From NCBI GenBank assembly GCA_013202335.1, contig JABMQR010000015.1:1-38534 (forward strand): a stretch of 38,534 bases of DNA. The letters are read 5' to 3'. The stretch's first letter is position 1; each line of letters opens with the position of its first letter. The position numbers were made by a program, and so were the translations under genes. Shown in pieces: positions 25,225 through 35,943 of the stretch. The notes under the pieces were generated by a model. It searched no databases and was not told the origin of the DNA. It saw nothing but the letters and a program-made list of their open reading frames with translations. The DNA is from Bacteroidota bacterium (lineage in GTDB: Bacteria > Spirochaetota > Spirochaetia > JABMQR01).

Positions 25225-25965
25225 CTACTCCCAGTTGTCAATAATTATATTTTTTTTACAAATATCTTTACTTATAAGGTACGATTGAAATGTTTTAACC
25301 ATATTGGGCGGTCCGGATATGAAGTATCTGGTTTTTTCATCTGTTTCAAATTGATGATAAATATCTTCAATATTTAAAGTACCGATTGTTACAGTACTGT
25401 TATTATCTGCTTCTGCTTCACAAAACAAACGAATATTAAGCAATGGACACATCTTGTCGGTAAGCTGTAAGTCTTGTTCAAACAAAAACAACTCGTTACT
25501 TCTATACCCATAAAACAGAAAAACCGGTTGAAGATCTGTGTGAAAATTTTGCATGTTTGAAATAAATGGGATAAATGGAGATATCCCCGTTCCACCTGCA
25601 ATAAGAACTATGGGATCAGTATCCCCAAGGTAATTTTCAAGAATGAAATCACCATAGGGAAGTTTCAGCCAAACAGAACGACCCAGAAACAGCTCGTTTT
25701 TCATTCTGTGGGTAAAAACCCCTTTTATACTATATACAATAGATAATCTTCTTTCTTCCAGGTTGATGGAAGCAATGGAAAAAACTCTGGATTCAGGCCA
25801 ATAACCAAGAGTCGCATCATATTCATCCAATGCCAAATGGAGAAATTGTCCGGCATTTATTCTTGGTAATGGCTTGTTAACAGATTCAAAAACAACCTCA
25901 AACACATCAGTTCCAAACTTCTTCAATCCTACTATTTTAGCCTCTAGTTTCCTTGGGATTCCCAT
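25225..25965 (-). CDS. Flavin reductase, E3-like but without a ferredoxin domain
   Basis: 246 residues. RVFSIAS (60-66) is the FAD-binding RxYS-type motif, AGGTGISPF (123-131) the nicotinamide-binding loop, and ISGPPNMVK is the typical late motif of ferredoxin-NADP reductase relatives. Position directly before rfbH points to the E3 role, reducing the E1 intermediate. Known E3 proteins (AscD, DdhD) are about 330 residues and carry a plant-type [2Fe-2S] domain; here it is absent, and no Cys cluster is present. The gene start at 25965 has an AGGTGA upstream. Electrons may pass directly from FAD to RfbH or through a separate ferredoxin. Confidence 0.78.
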   Translation of the reverse strand: MGIPRKLEAKIVGLKKFGTDVFEVVFESVNKPLPRINAGQFLHLALDEYDATLGYWPESRVFSIASINLEERRLSIVYSIKGVFTHRMKNELFLGRSVWLKLPYGDFILENYLGDTDPIVLIAGGTGISPFIPFISNMQNFHTDLQPVFLFYGYRSNELFLFEQDLQLTDKMCPLLNIRLFCEAEADNNSTVTIGTLNIEDIYHQFETDEKTRYFISGPPNMVKTFQSYLISKDICKKNIIIDNWE

Positions 25966-26189
25966 TTTACATCACCTGATTTTTCAAAATATTACATTGC
26001 CAATTAACAAAGCAACAGCCGGAACTGTTAAAGAAAATTTCAATTCTATTACTAGTATTAATTTTTTTCATTGGTAATTCACTAACTCTATTTAACAACT
26101 AAACCCAAAGGTTGTCCAGTTTTTTGGAATTTATTATATAATTTGAAGATTAACAGAGGCTCTTTCAAAATGACTAATTTTGAACATAA
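25966..26189. other. Gap between wzt and the nine-gene operon
   Basis: A 224-base AT-rich gap on the path of minus-strand transcription. It holds the hairpin described at 26164-26184 and a TATAAT on the minus strand (26132-26137) without a convincing -35 element. I see no gene. The nine-gene block may have its own promoter here or be read through from wzm-wzt. Confidence 0.4.
26164..26184 (-). terminator. Hairpin just past wzt, possible terminator or attenuator
   Basis: TTCAAAAT (26164-26171) and ATTTTGAA (26177-26184) form a perfect 8-bp AT-rich stem with a 5-base loop, five bases after the wzt stop. No T run follows on the minus strand, so termination would be weak at best. Confidence 0.3.
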
Positions 26190-27419
26190 TTATTTTATGC
26201 TGGTATCCTCAACCAAAACAGAAGAATATAATTTACTAAACCCAATAAATGAAAAATCGTGGTTGGGAATCACTTTAAATATTTTATAATCGTTTATCCA
26301 ATCAAAGTTTTCTTGTATATGTGTTGACAATGTATGGGCAGATACAGATAAACTGTATATATTTGTACCAATATTTAAATCAAGTGAATAGGTTACAGTA
26401 TAAATATGATCTTTTTTAAAAACCCCAAATTCCTTTTCTAAAAGAAAATTATTTATACCAAAAACATCAGTTCCAAGACGATCTCTTATTGAGAACCCAA
26501 ATGTGGGATTTTCTATACGCTCATTTGCTTTTGCTTGTATAACAATTTTAACAGCTTCCCCAGAAACAAAAGTGTCAGTAGCTATATCATCTTTATTTCG
26601 AATTTTCACATCAATGATTTCAATTTTCCGGTTCCCGGTTCTTTTACGCAATTTATCCTTATCCAGAGATAGCCGATCTCTTTTTTTCAGGCTGATTAAA
26701 CTATTATAATAATCAAAAACTTTGTCTGGAGCTCCAGAATCGATTATCTTCCCTTCTTCAAGGAGATATGTTTTGTCACACAAAGTTTTAACTGCTCCTG
26801 GATCATGAGAAACAAAAAGGATAGTTTTACCTTCGTCCTTAAATTGTTTCATGCGATTCATACATTTTACCTGAAAATAGGAGTCTCCAACTGCAAGAGC
26901 TTCATCAACAATTAAAATATCCGGATCTACATTGATTGCCGTTGAAAATGCAAGGCGGACAAACATTCCACTGGAATACAATTTAACAGGTTGATGAATA
27001 AAATCACCTATTTCTGCAAAATCGATTATACTTTCAAGCTTTTCCTGTATCTCTTTCTTGGTAAACCCCAGAATGGTTCCATTAAAAAAAACATTTTCCA
27101 AACCAGTTAATTCTGGATTGAAACCTGTGCCTAACTCAAGGAGGGCGGAAACTTTACCGTTAACATGAATAGTTCCTGAACTTGGCTGTATAATTCCAGT
27201 TAATACTTTCAATAGAGTAGATTTTCCAGAGCCGTTTTGACCAATAAAACCGGTGGTAGTTCCAGCCAATATATTAAAAGAAATATCTTTTAATGCATAA
27301 AAATCTTCATGATAACTTTTTTTTAAGGGGTGAAAAGCCTCTTTCAGTCTATGATGATTATTCTTATATAATTTATATATCTTAGAGAGTTCATTTACTA
27401 TAATAGCGACTTCGCTCAT
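26190..27419 (-). CDS. wzt: ABC exporter ATP-binding protein with glycan-recognition domain
   Basis: 409 residues. The ATPase has Walker A GQNGSGKST (60-68), signature YSSGM (148-152) and Walker B ILIVDE (168-173) followed by the polysaccharide-exporter hallmark ALAVGDSYF. Residues about 265-405 form a separate beta-rich domain (GEAVKIVIQAKANERIENPT, FGFSIRDRLGTDVFG) like the Wzt C-terminal domain that recognises a chain-end modification. It powers export of lipid-linked polysaccharide through Wzm. AGGGA precedes the start, ten bases after the wzm stop. No terminal methyltransferase or kinase is visible in the window. Confidence 0.92.
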   Translation of the reverse strand: MSEVAIIVNELSKIYKLYKNNHHRLKEAFHPLKKSYHEDFYALKDISFNILAGTTTGFIGQNGSGKSTLLKVLTGIIQPSSGTIHVNGKVSALLELGTGFNPELTGLENVFFNGTILGFTKKEIQEKLESIIDFAEIGDFIHQPVKLYSSGMFVRLAFSTAINVDPDILIVDEALAVGDSYFQVKCMNRMKQFKDEGKTILFVSHDPGAVKTLCDKTYLLEEGKIIDSGAPDKVFDYYNSLISLKKRDRLSLDKDKLRKRTGNRKIEIIDVKIRNKDDIATDTFVSGEAVKIVIQAKANERIENPTFGFSIRDRLGTDVFGINNFLLEKEFGVFKKDHIYTVTYSLDLNIGTNIYSLSVSAHTLSTHIQENFDWINDYKIFKVIPNHDFSFIGFSKLYSSVLVEDTSIK

Positions 27420-27429
27420 TTATATTTCC

Positions 27430-28257
27430 CTATAGTACATCAGCAAAATGGGGTTTTAACTTTTTGAATACAGCGGCACCTGCACCAAATAGAATAAGAG
27501 AAAAACCCCAAAATACAAATGTTTCCAGTTGGTTCTGCCAGAACCAGGATTGCCCAAGAAAACTGTCTCTATAACCTTTTATAATATAAAAAACAGGATT
27601 AAATTTATATATGAAGGCAAACCTTTCCGGCAGCATTTGATATTGCCAAATTATTGGGGTGCCCCAGAAAAAAACTTGTAGTAATACCGCAACTATCTGT
27701 GGGACATCTTTGATAAAAACACTTAATGATGAAGTGAGCCATGAAAAACCAAATAACAGGAAAGTAGCAGAGAATAGGAAATATGGTATTTGGATCCAGT
27801 AAATATTTGGTGTAAAACCAGATACTAAAAAAACAAATGACAGAAGAATCACCATAAAGAAGTGGATTATTAGCGAACTAAAAATCTTTATCATTGGTAT
27901 AATACTGGAACGGAAAACTACCTTTTTAATCAAATACGAATACTCTATTATGGAATTTGTACCAGCGCTCATCAGTTCAGAAAGGAACAGCCAGGGAACA
28001 AGTCCGCTGATAAACCAAAGATGATAGGGAATATCACCTGAACCTACATTACCAGGTTTTAACCCAAAAGCTAGAACAAACCACATAATGAAAATATAAA
28101 CAGATGGTTGAATCAATACCCAAACAAATCCAACAAATGATCCTAAATACCTGTTTTGAAAATCACGTTTAACGAGTTGATAAATAATATACTTGCTTTT
28201 ATACAAATCTACAAAAAAAACAAAAAAATCTCTTAGTAGTTTAAACAATTTCAGCAT
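27430..28257 (-). CDS. wzm: ABC exporter permease
   Basis: 275 residues with six membrane helices and the ABC2-type segments VKRDFQNRYLGSFVGFVWVLIQP at the N-terminus and PVFYIIKGYRDSFLG near the end, both typical of Wzm and TagG proteins. It forms the membrane channel for finished undecaprenyl-linked O-polysaccharide. The frame is open to a TTG at 28278, but ATG at 28257 gives the normal cytoplasmic start; AAGGA is 11 bases upstream. It pairs with wzt and is the first gene on the minus strand from the divergent region. Confidence 0.92.
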   Translation of the reverse strand: MLKLFKLLRDFFVFFVDLYKSKYIIYQLVKRDFQNRYLGSFVGFVWVLIQPSVYIFIMWFVLAFGLKPGNVGSGDIPYHLWFISGLVPWLFLSELMSAGTNSIIEYSYLIKKVVFRSSIIPMIKIFSSLIIHFFMVILLSFVFLVSGFTPNIYWIQIPYFLFSATFLLFGFSWLTSSLSVFIKDVPQIVAVLLQVFFWGTPIIWQYQMLPERFAFIYKFNPVFYIIKGYRDSFLGQSWFWQNQLETFVFWGFSLILFGAGAAVFKKLKPHFADVL

Positions 28258-28588
28258 TTTGCAATCAATCCTTAACAAAAATATCCTAAAACTAACCTGA
28301 CAATATCAGGACATTATCATACAACAAATGCAATTTCGAGTACAACCTAAATTACAAAAAAGTTTTATATAGCTTTTGGGATCGATCCATAAGCTTCCAT
28401 GAAGGAGTGCTGAGCCATTGCTTTAAATCAGTTTGTGAATACCATATCACAGGCATAGCTATATGAATTGTCCAATATTTGTGTTATCTTTTCTCATGTT
28501 TGATTTCATTTGTCGTTAATACTTTAGTAAAATTTGACATATCTGAAATTTAGAAAGGATTTAAGGATTATTGAGAATCTAACTCGTT
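28258..28588. promoter_or_regulatory. Divergent region between wzm and the GT/gmd block
   Basis: 331 AT-rich bases between two divergent transcription units, so promoters for both are expected. A TTGACA (28534-28539) lies on the plus strand but lacks a good -10 at normal spacing. A small dyad, CCTGA(5)TCAGG (28296-28310), lies near wzm and could be an operator. I find no coding sequence or RNA gene. Confidence 0.35.
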
Positions 28589-29848
28589 ATGAATAAGATG
28601 CTAAAAAAAACACTCAAAATTATATTATCTAAAAAAGCTATTTTTCAAATGAAATATCAACTATCTCGTTTGTATTATACATACTTAATTAATTTGAAGA
28701 GAAAAAGTAGTCATAGTTATAGAGAAAAAGAGTGGGGTTTGAATCTAATTGGTCCAGTTGGTGATCTAACTGGTCTTGGGGAAGCAAGTCGGAGCGAAGC
28801 TCGTTCCATCGATGCGGCTTTAATCCCTTTTCAGATCATGAATCATTCTATTGAATCGGGGGAAGTCAGAGAGCATGATTGGGATAACAAGTTTGGAGAA
28901 AAATTAAAATATGGCATTAATATATTTCATTTTAATCCTGATGCATTACCTTTGGCAGTATCAAAATATCCTAAAGATATATGGGTGAATTACTATAATA
29001 TTGGTTCCTGGGCTTGGGAGTTACCGGAGATTCCTAATAACTGGAAGCCTGCTCTGAATTTGCTTGATGAAATTTGGGTTTGTTCAGAATTTACCCGGCA
29101 AGCAGTTGCCAGAGAAACAAATAAACCGGTTAAGGTTTTTCCACTCTCTATTGATATCAATAAAAAACCTGATTTGTCGCTTAACCAAGTTGATACATTG
29201 AAAAAGAGGTGGGATATTCCATTAAATACCTTTGTCTTTTTTTCTATGTATGATACTGATAGTTTTAAATCAAGGAAAAATCCTGAGGCAGTTGTAAAAG
29301 CATTTCAACAAGCTTTTGTGAAAGATGAAAAGGTCTCTTTGTTGTTAAAAATTAAAGTTGGACAGAAGCAGCAACATCTAAACCACATTAACAACTTGAG
29401 AGAAGACAACAGAATTATTATAATTGAAGAAATTCTTGATAGATCTGATTTGAATGATATATATAAGATTTGTGATAGTTATATCTCTCTGCATCGTGCA
29501 GAGGGCTTTGGCTTATCACTTGCTGAAGCGATGTCATTTAAAAAACCTGTTATCGTTACCGGATGGTCAGGAAACATGGATTTTACCAAAGAAGACAATT
29601 CCAGTCTAGTGGACTATTCTTTAGTTGAGGTGGGAGCCCATTTTTTACAGGGGACAGAGACACAAGTCTGGGCAGAGGCTGATATCAACTCAGCAGCTGA
29701 GCAAATGTATCAACTCTGGTCTGATAAAGAATATTATTCTACGATTTCCAAAATGGGATTTAATTATATATCTCAGAATTTATCTCCGAAAGTGATTGGG
29801 TCTGGTATACGAAAAAGAATACTTGAAATATACGAATTTACATGGTAA
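28589..29848 (+). CDS. GT4-family glycosyltransferase
   Basis: 419 residues. A basic N-terminus (about 1-50) precedes LNLIGPVGDLTGLGEASRSEA, a glycine-rich start common in GT4 enzymes of multi-domain O-antigen polymerases. WVNYYNIGSWAWELPEIPNNW and DEIWVCSEFTRQAV identify the subgroup, and EX7E is E305-GFGLSLA-E313. The subgroup often acts in mannan or rhamnan synthesis, and Gmd/Rmd follow directly. No strong ribosome binding site precedes ATG 28589; a second ATG at 28598 is possible. The linkage made cannot be told. Confidence 0.82.
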   Translation: MNKMLKKTLKIILSKKAIFQMKYQLSRLYYTYLINLKRKSSHSYREKEWGLNLIGPVGDLTGLGEASRSEARSIDAALIPFQIMNHSIESGEVREHDWDNKFGEKLKYGINIFHFNPDALPLAVSKYPKDIWVNYYNIGSWAWELPEIPNNWKPALNLLDEIWVCSEFTRQAVARETNKPVKVFPLSIDINKKPDLSLNQVDTLKKRWDIPLNTFVFFSMYDTDSFKSRKNPEAVVKAFQQAFVKDEKVSLLLKIKVGQKQQHLNHINNLREDNRIIIIEEILDRSDLNDIYKICDSYISLHRAEGFGLSLAEAMSFKKPVIVTGWSGNMDFTKEDNSSLVDYSLVEVGAHFLQGTETQVWAEADINSAAEQMYQLWSDKEYYSTISKMGFNYISQNLSPKVIGSGIRKRILEIYEFTW

Positions 29849-29884
29849 TAAGTATAATATCATACTATATGGTGGAGTTGCTAA

Positions 29885-31842
<1,958 letters not shown>

Positions 31843-31912
31843 CAGTATTTTGGTAGTAAGTATTTTTGGAACTTATACCGCTTAATTATAGGATCAGGAT
31901 ATTGATAGAATT

Positions 31913-32440
31913 ATGATAGAAAAAATTGAAAAAGTTTATCAGGATAAAAATGAACACTCTGACTCCTTAATGAAGCAGGTAAAGCATAAGAATCAAATGC
32001 TTGAGAAGGAAGTTCAGCGTTTAAGAGCCGAAAATGTAAAACTGAGGGTCTCACAACAAACAGCCCAAAACTTGCATCGGAGTACTGAAGAGCAATTGCA
32101 TTCGGTTCTGTCTAGTACAATTTGGCGTTTTTCAAAACCTTATAGGTTCTTTATGGACAAATTCAGATTGAGTGTTCAACGCAGAAAAAGTATCATTAAG
32201 AAATTTGTAAAATTGATTATTATTAGAATTATTTCTATTATTACTTCATGCAGATTTCTAAAAAAGATATTCTTGGGATTACTTAACTTATTCCCTGTGT
32301 TGAAAATACGTCTAAAACGAATACATGCATCAACCATAAAAAATCATTCATCTGATACAATTATTGAAGGTTTTCATTCAGAACTAAATAAGGATTTTAA
32401 TTTTATCCATTACTGGTTGACTCATCAACGAAAACATTAA
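31913..32440 (+). CDS. Coiled-coil protein with amphipathic/membrane-associating segment
   Basis: 175 residues, no known enzyme domain. Residues 1-65 form a charged coiled coil (KNQMLEKEVQRLRAENVKLR). It ends in STIWRFSKPYRFF (68-80), a form of the S-x-x-WR-x-(T/S)-x-P-x-R motif that joins coiled coils to glycosyltransferase or methyltransferase modules in many O-antigen enzymes. Residues 98-130 are hydrophobic and may contact the membrane (KLIIIRIISIITS). It is 11 bases before the giant glycosyltransferase. A scaffold or chain-length role is possible by analogy with the coiled coil of WbdD; this is inference. Confidence 0.6.
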   Translation: MIEKIEKVYQDKNEHSDSLMKQVKHKNQMLEKEVQRLRAENVKLRVSQQTAQNLHRSTEEQLHSVLSSTIWRFSKPYRFFMDKFRLSVQRRKSIIKKFVKLIIIRIISIITSCRFLKKIFLGLLNLFPVLKIRLKRIHASTIKNHSSDTIIEGFHSELNKDFNFIHYWLTHQRKH

Positions 32441-32451
32441 AAGGTAGAAAT

Positions 32452-35400
32452 ATGCGGATTGTTATTGATATGCAGGCACTACAGTCTGAGAGCAGAATTC
32501 GTGGTATAGGACGTTATGTAACTTCTCTGGTTAAAACTATGATGGTTCGTCATCCTGATCACGAATATTATCTGGTTCTTAATGGTTTGTTTGAAAATAC
32601 TATCGAAGAAATACGTAGCATATTCTATAATTTACTGCCTCAAGATCAGATTAAAATATGGGTTTCGCCACCACATCTTGATCAAAATTATCGACTGTTA
32701 ACGCTTAAAAGACATATTTCTGAAATGGTTTGGGAAACTTACCTTTTAAGCCTCAATCCCGATATCATTCTAATTCCAAGCTTATTTGAAGGAAGGATAC
32801 TGGAAAATGCAGTTACATCAGTGGACTATCTTGTTCAAAGAGTCCCCACAGTGGTTGTTTCCTATGATTTAATCCCATTTATTTATAAAGATGAATATCT
32901 TACAGATTCTGGCTATACGGATTGGTATTTAGAAAAAATCGCTCAACTCAGTAAAGCTGATATGCTTCTGGCAATTTCTCACTCTTCCCAATTGGAATTA
33001 ACAAAGCATCTGAATATTCCACAAGAAAAGACAGTTAATATTTCTACCGCAGCTGAAAACCCATCAGGTATATTTGATAAAAGAAAAATATCATCTGTTC
33101 TTGATAAGTTTAAAATTAGCAAGGAGTATGTCCTTTATACGGGGAATGGGGATTTTAGGAAAAACCTTACTGGTATGATGGAAGCGTATAGTCTTCTTTC
33201 GCAAAAATTACGTAAAACACACCAACTGGTTATTGTAAGTAATTTCGTGGGAAATATAAAAGCATCACTGATAAAGTTAGCAAAAAAGCTTGATATTCAT
33301 GAGGGAGAATATGTTTTAACAGGTTATATTCCAGATGAAGAATTAACCATACTCTACAAGAAGTGTAAAGTATTTGTTTTCCCATCCAAACATGAAGGAT
33401 TTGGGCTCCCGGTACTGGAGGCAATGCAAATGGGCAGGGCTGTTATCGGCTCGAAGGTTTCCAGCATACCAGAAGTCATAGAACTTGAAGAAGCTTTATT
33501 CGATCCTTTTAATGTGCAGTCGATTACTGATAAAATGGAAGAGGTTTTAACAAGTGAGGGGTTTCGACGAAAACTTGAGGCTCATGGATTAAAGCAATCT
33601 AAAAAATTCTCATGGGAAAAGACAGCAGACAAATGTGTAGAAGCGCTAACAAATTGCAGGAATAAGAAGGATGCTTTTACATCCATTACATCCAGCCGTA
33701 TGCGAAAGATAGCCATAGTATTGGACCCTTCTCGAGAAATTTGGAATTATAAATTTTCTCACAATCATGTTAAAGTAATTGAGCAGTTAAGCACAGTTTA
33801 TGATGCAACCCTCATTAACTTGTCACAAGCAGATGAGCATGCGATGAGCGATCATTTGCATGTATATACTATCGATTGGTTTGAAAATAATTACTTTGAG
33901 TTTGATAGAATTATTTATATTATTGAAAACAGTTCCAATATTCATGCATATTATGAATTAGTAAATAGTATTCCAGGAGTTCTCTATTTTCTTGGTATTC
34001 CCCAGCAGAGAAATCACTTACAAGATATGAGTAATAGTGATGCATCACAAATCAATCTGGTATATAAGCAATATGGATATGGTGCTATAATAAAATATTT
34101 CCACAACACTTCAATAATGGACAATTTCTTCTCTTTTTATCAGGGTATAATAGATTCAGCTCTTGCTGTTTTTGTTAATTCATTAGAAATAAAAAACAAT
34201 CTTACTTCACTGTTGACTCGAGAAATAGATATAAAACTTATAAAAGGTAAGGAACTATCTATAAAAATTGATGATTTGTACAACAGCTACAAAGGTGTTG
34301 GCATAGATATGCTAAACCGTATTTCCCAGGTTTCACAACAGCTTCCTCCAAAATACATGGCTGAATTGGCCAAAGATATCTCCTTTACTACTCCTTTTCA
34401 CTATTATCAACCTCAACTATTTCTTGATATTTCAATACTGGTTAGAGAAGATGCAAAAACCGGAATCCAAAGAGTCGTTCGCAGTCTTTTAAGGGAATTG
34501 CTCGAAACACCACCAGATGGGATTAGGGTTGAACCAATTTATGTGACTGACCAGGGTGTCTTCCACTATGCCCGTAAATTCACACAAAAGTTTTTGGGGT
34601 TTCCTGACCATTGTCTTGTTGATGAACCTGTCCAATTTAGATCAGGAGATATTTATATTGCAATGGATTTATTGCACACTTTCTCAAAGGTAAGTAGAGA
34701 ATTCTATAAACGATTCAGGGCTTGGGGAGGGAAAGTATATTTTCTGGTTTATGATTTACTTTGTATACAAATGCCGCAATATTTTGTTCCAGAAATGAGA
34801 ACTTTTCATAATGATTGGCTTCATATTGTAGCAGAGAATGATGGTGCTATATGTATTTCAAAGGCAGTAGCTGATGAATTCTACAATTGGGCAGAAGCTG
34901 AAGATATCCAAAGAGAAAGACCTTTCCAAATAGATTGGTTTCATCTTGGGGCAGACATTGATACTTCGCATTCTACAAAAGGATTACAGGAAAATGCAGA
35001 GCAGATTCTTGATAAGATATCTCAAAACACCTCGTTTTTAATGGTTGGTACTTTGGAACCACGAAAAGGATATGCACAAACAATAAGTACTTTCAATTTA
35101 TTATGGGATAAAGGACTACAGATAAACTTAGTGATAATTGGGAAGCAGGGTTGGCTTATGGAAGGGATTGTTGAAGAATTGCAGAATCATCCACTTTTAG
35201 GAAAAAGATTGTTTTGGCTGGAAGGGATCAGTGACGAATTTCTGGGAAAAATCTATCAGACTTCAAGTTGTCTGCTGTATACTTCAGAAGGTGAAGGATT
35301 TGGACTACCATTAATTGAGGCAGTGCAAAAAAAATTACCAATTATTGTTCGGGATCTTCCGATATTCAGAGAAGTTGCCGGAGATTTTGCATCTTACTTT

Positions 35401-35574
35401 TTTGGGTTGCAACCTGAGGATTTAGCTGTAGCAATTGAAGAGTGGTTGGCATTGTACAAAAAAGGTGAACATATATCATCTACGGAAATGCCTTGGCTTA
35501 CATGGAAGAAGAGTTCAATTCAATTAAAAGAAATTCTTTCTGGGAAAAGGGCCTATAGAGTATATCCAGAGTAA
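32452..35574 (+). CDS. Multi-domain GT4 glycosyltransferase (two complete modules)
   Basis: 1040 residues. Module 1 (about 1-400) opens with MRIVIDMQALQ and RGIGRYVTSLV and has EX7E at E315-GFGLPVL-E323. A middle stretch (about 415-640) has Rossmann-like strands (KIAIVLDPSREIWNYKFS) and FVNSLEIKNNL but no EX7E, so it may be a degenerate or acceptor-binding unit. Module 2 (about 653-1035) begins LFLDISILVREDAKTGIQRV and has FLMVGTLEPRKGY and E948-GFGLPLI-E956. Such tandem enzymes (WbdA type) build the repeat of ABC-exported O-polysaccharides, each module making one linkage. GDP-D-rhamnose is the likely donor given Gmd/Rmd upstream. ATG 32452 follows AAAGG. Confidence 0.85.
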   Translation: MRIVIDMQALQSESRIRGIGRYVTSLVKTMMVRHPDHEYYLVLNGLFENTIEEIRSIFYNLLPQDQIKIWVSPPHLDQNYRLLTLKRHISEMVWETYLLSLNPDIILIPSLFEGRILENAVTSVDYLVQRVPTVVVSYDLIPFIYKDEYLTDSGYTDWYLEKIAQLSKADMLLAISHSSQLELTKHLNIPQEKTVNISTAAENPSGIFDKRKISSVLDKFKISKEYVLYTGNGDFRKNLTGMMEAYSLLSQKLRKTHQLVIVSNFVGNIKASLIKLAKKLDIHEGEYVLTGYIPDEELTILYKKCKVFVFPSKHEGFGLPVLEAMQMGRAVIGSKVSSIPEVIELEEALFDPFNVQSITDKMEEVLTSEGFRRKLEAHGLKQSKKFSWEKTADKCVEALTNCRNKKDAFTSITSSRMRKIAIVLDPSREIWNYKFSHNHVKVIEQLSTVYDATLINLSQADEHAMSDHLHVYTIDWFENNYFEFDRIIYIIENSSNIHAYYELVNSIPGVLYFLGIPQQRNHLQDMSNSDASQINLVYKQYGYGAIIKYFHNTSIMDNFFSFYQGIIDSALAVFVNSLEIKNNLTSLLTREIDIKLIKGKELSIKIDDLYNSYKGVGIDMLNRISQVSQQLPPKYMAELAKDISFTTPFHYYQPQLFLDISILVREDAKTGIQRVVRSLLRELLETPPDGIRVEPIYVTDQGVFHYARKFTQKFLGFPDHCLVDEPVQFRSGDIYIAMDLLHTFSKVSREFYKRFRAWGGKVYFLVYDLLCIQMPQYFVPEMRTFHNDWLHIVAENDGAICISKAVADEFYNWAEAEDIQRERPFQIDWFHLGADIDTSHSTKGLQENAEQILDKISQNTSFLMVGTLEPRKGYAQTISTFNLLWDKGLQINLVIIGKQGWLMEGIVEELQNHPLLGKRLFWLEGISDEFLGKIYQTSSCLLYTSEGEGFGLPLIEAVQKKLPIIVRDLPIFREVAGDFASYFFGLQPEDLAVAIEEWLALYKKGEHISSTEMPWLTWKKSSIQLKEILSGKRAYRVYPE

Positions 35575-35943
35575 ACACTCTGTAATTTACTCCTTACTAA
35601 TAAATAACAGAAAAAAGATGATTCAACCATTAGAGATGTAATGAGACTCTTCATAGAAACTGGCGTTGTACTGTTAGTAGTATAAATAATGGCTAATCAC
35701 TGAATCGAGGGGGAGTGATTCAGCAAAGAAGAGCCGTATTCAACTTCATTTTCCCACAGATGAGATAAATCATCGTCTTATAATTCTTCATACTACCCCC
35801 CCCCTCTCTCAGGCATGATACAATTGATTTACTGCTTTTTATAAGTATTCTGTTTAATGTAAGATAAGAGTAGATAGAATTTTATAGAGTGTTGAGTGTT
35901 TTAAAGAGAAGAATCCAAAAACACCTTAGGATGATTAATAGTT
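35575..35943. other. Intergenic region with dyad and poly-C tract
   Basis: 369 bases without a convincing gene. CTGAATC and GATTCAG form a 7-bp dyad around ten bases (35700-35723), with no T run after it. A C9 tract lies at 35796-35804. TTGATT (35824-35829), 16 bases and TATTCT (35846-35851) make a weak promoter-like pair, about 95 bases ahead of the next gene. This gap probably marks the end of the glycan block. Confidence 0.4.

Noticed and set aside
35700..35723. Dyad after the giant GT4 as an intrinsic terminator
   Set aside because: The stem is only 7 bp, 126 bases after the stop, and no T run follows on either strand.
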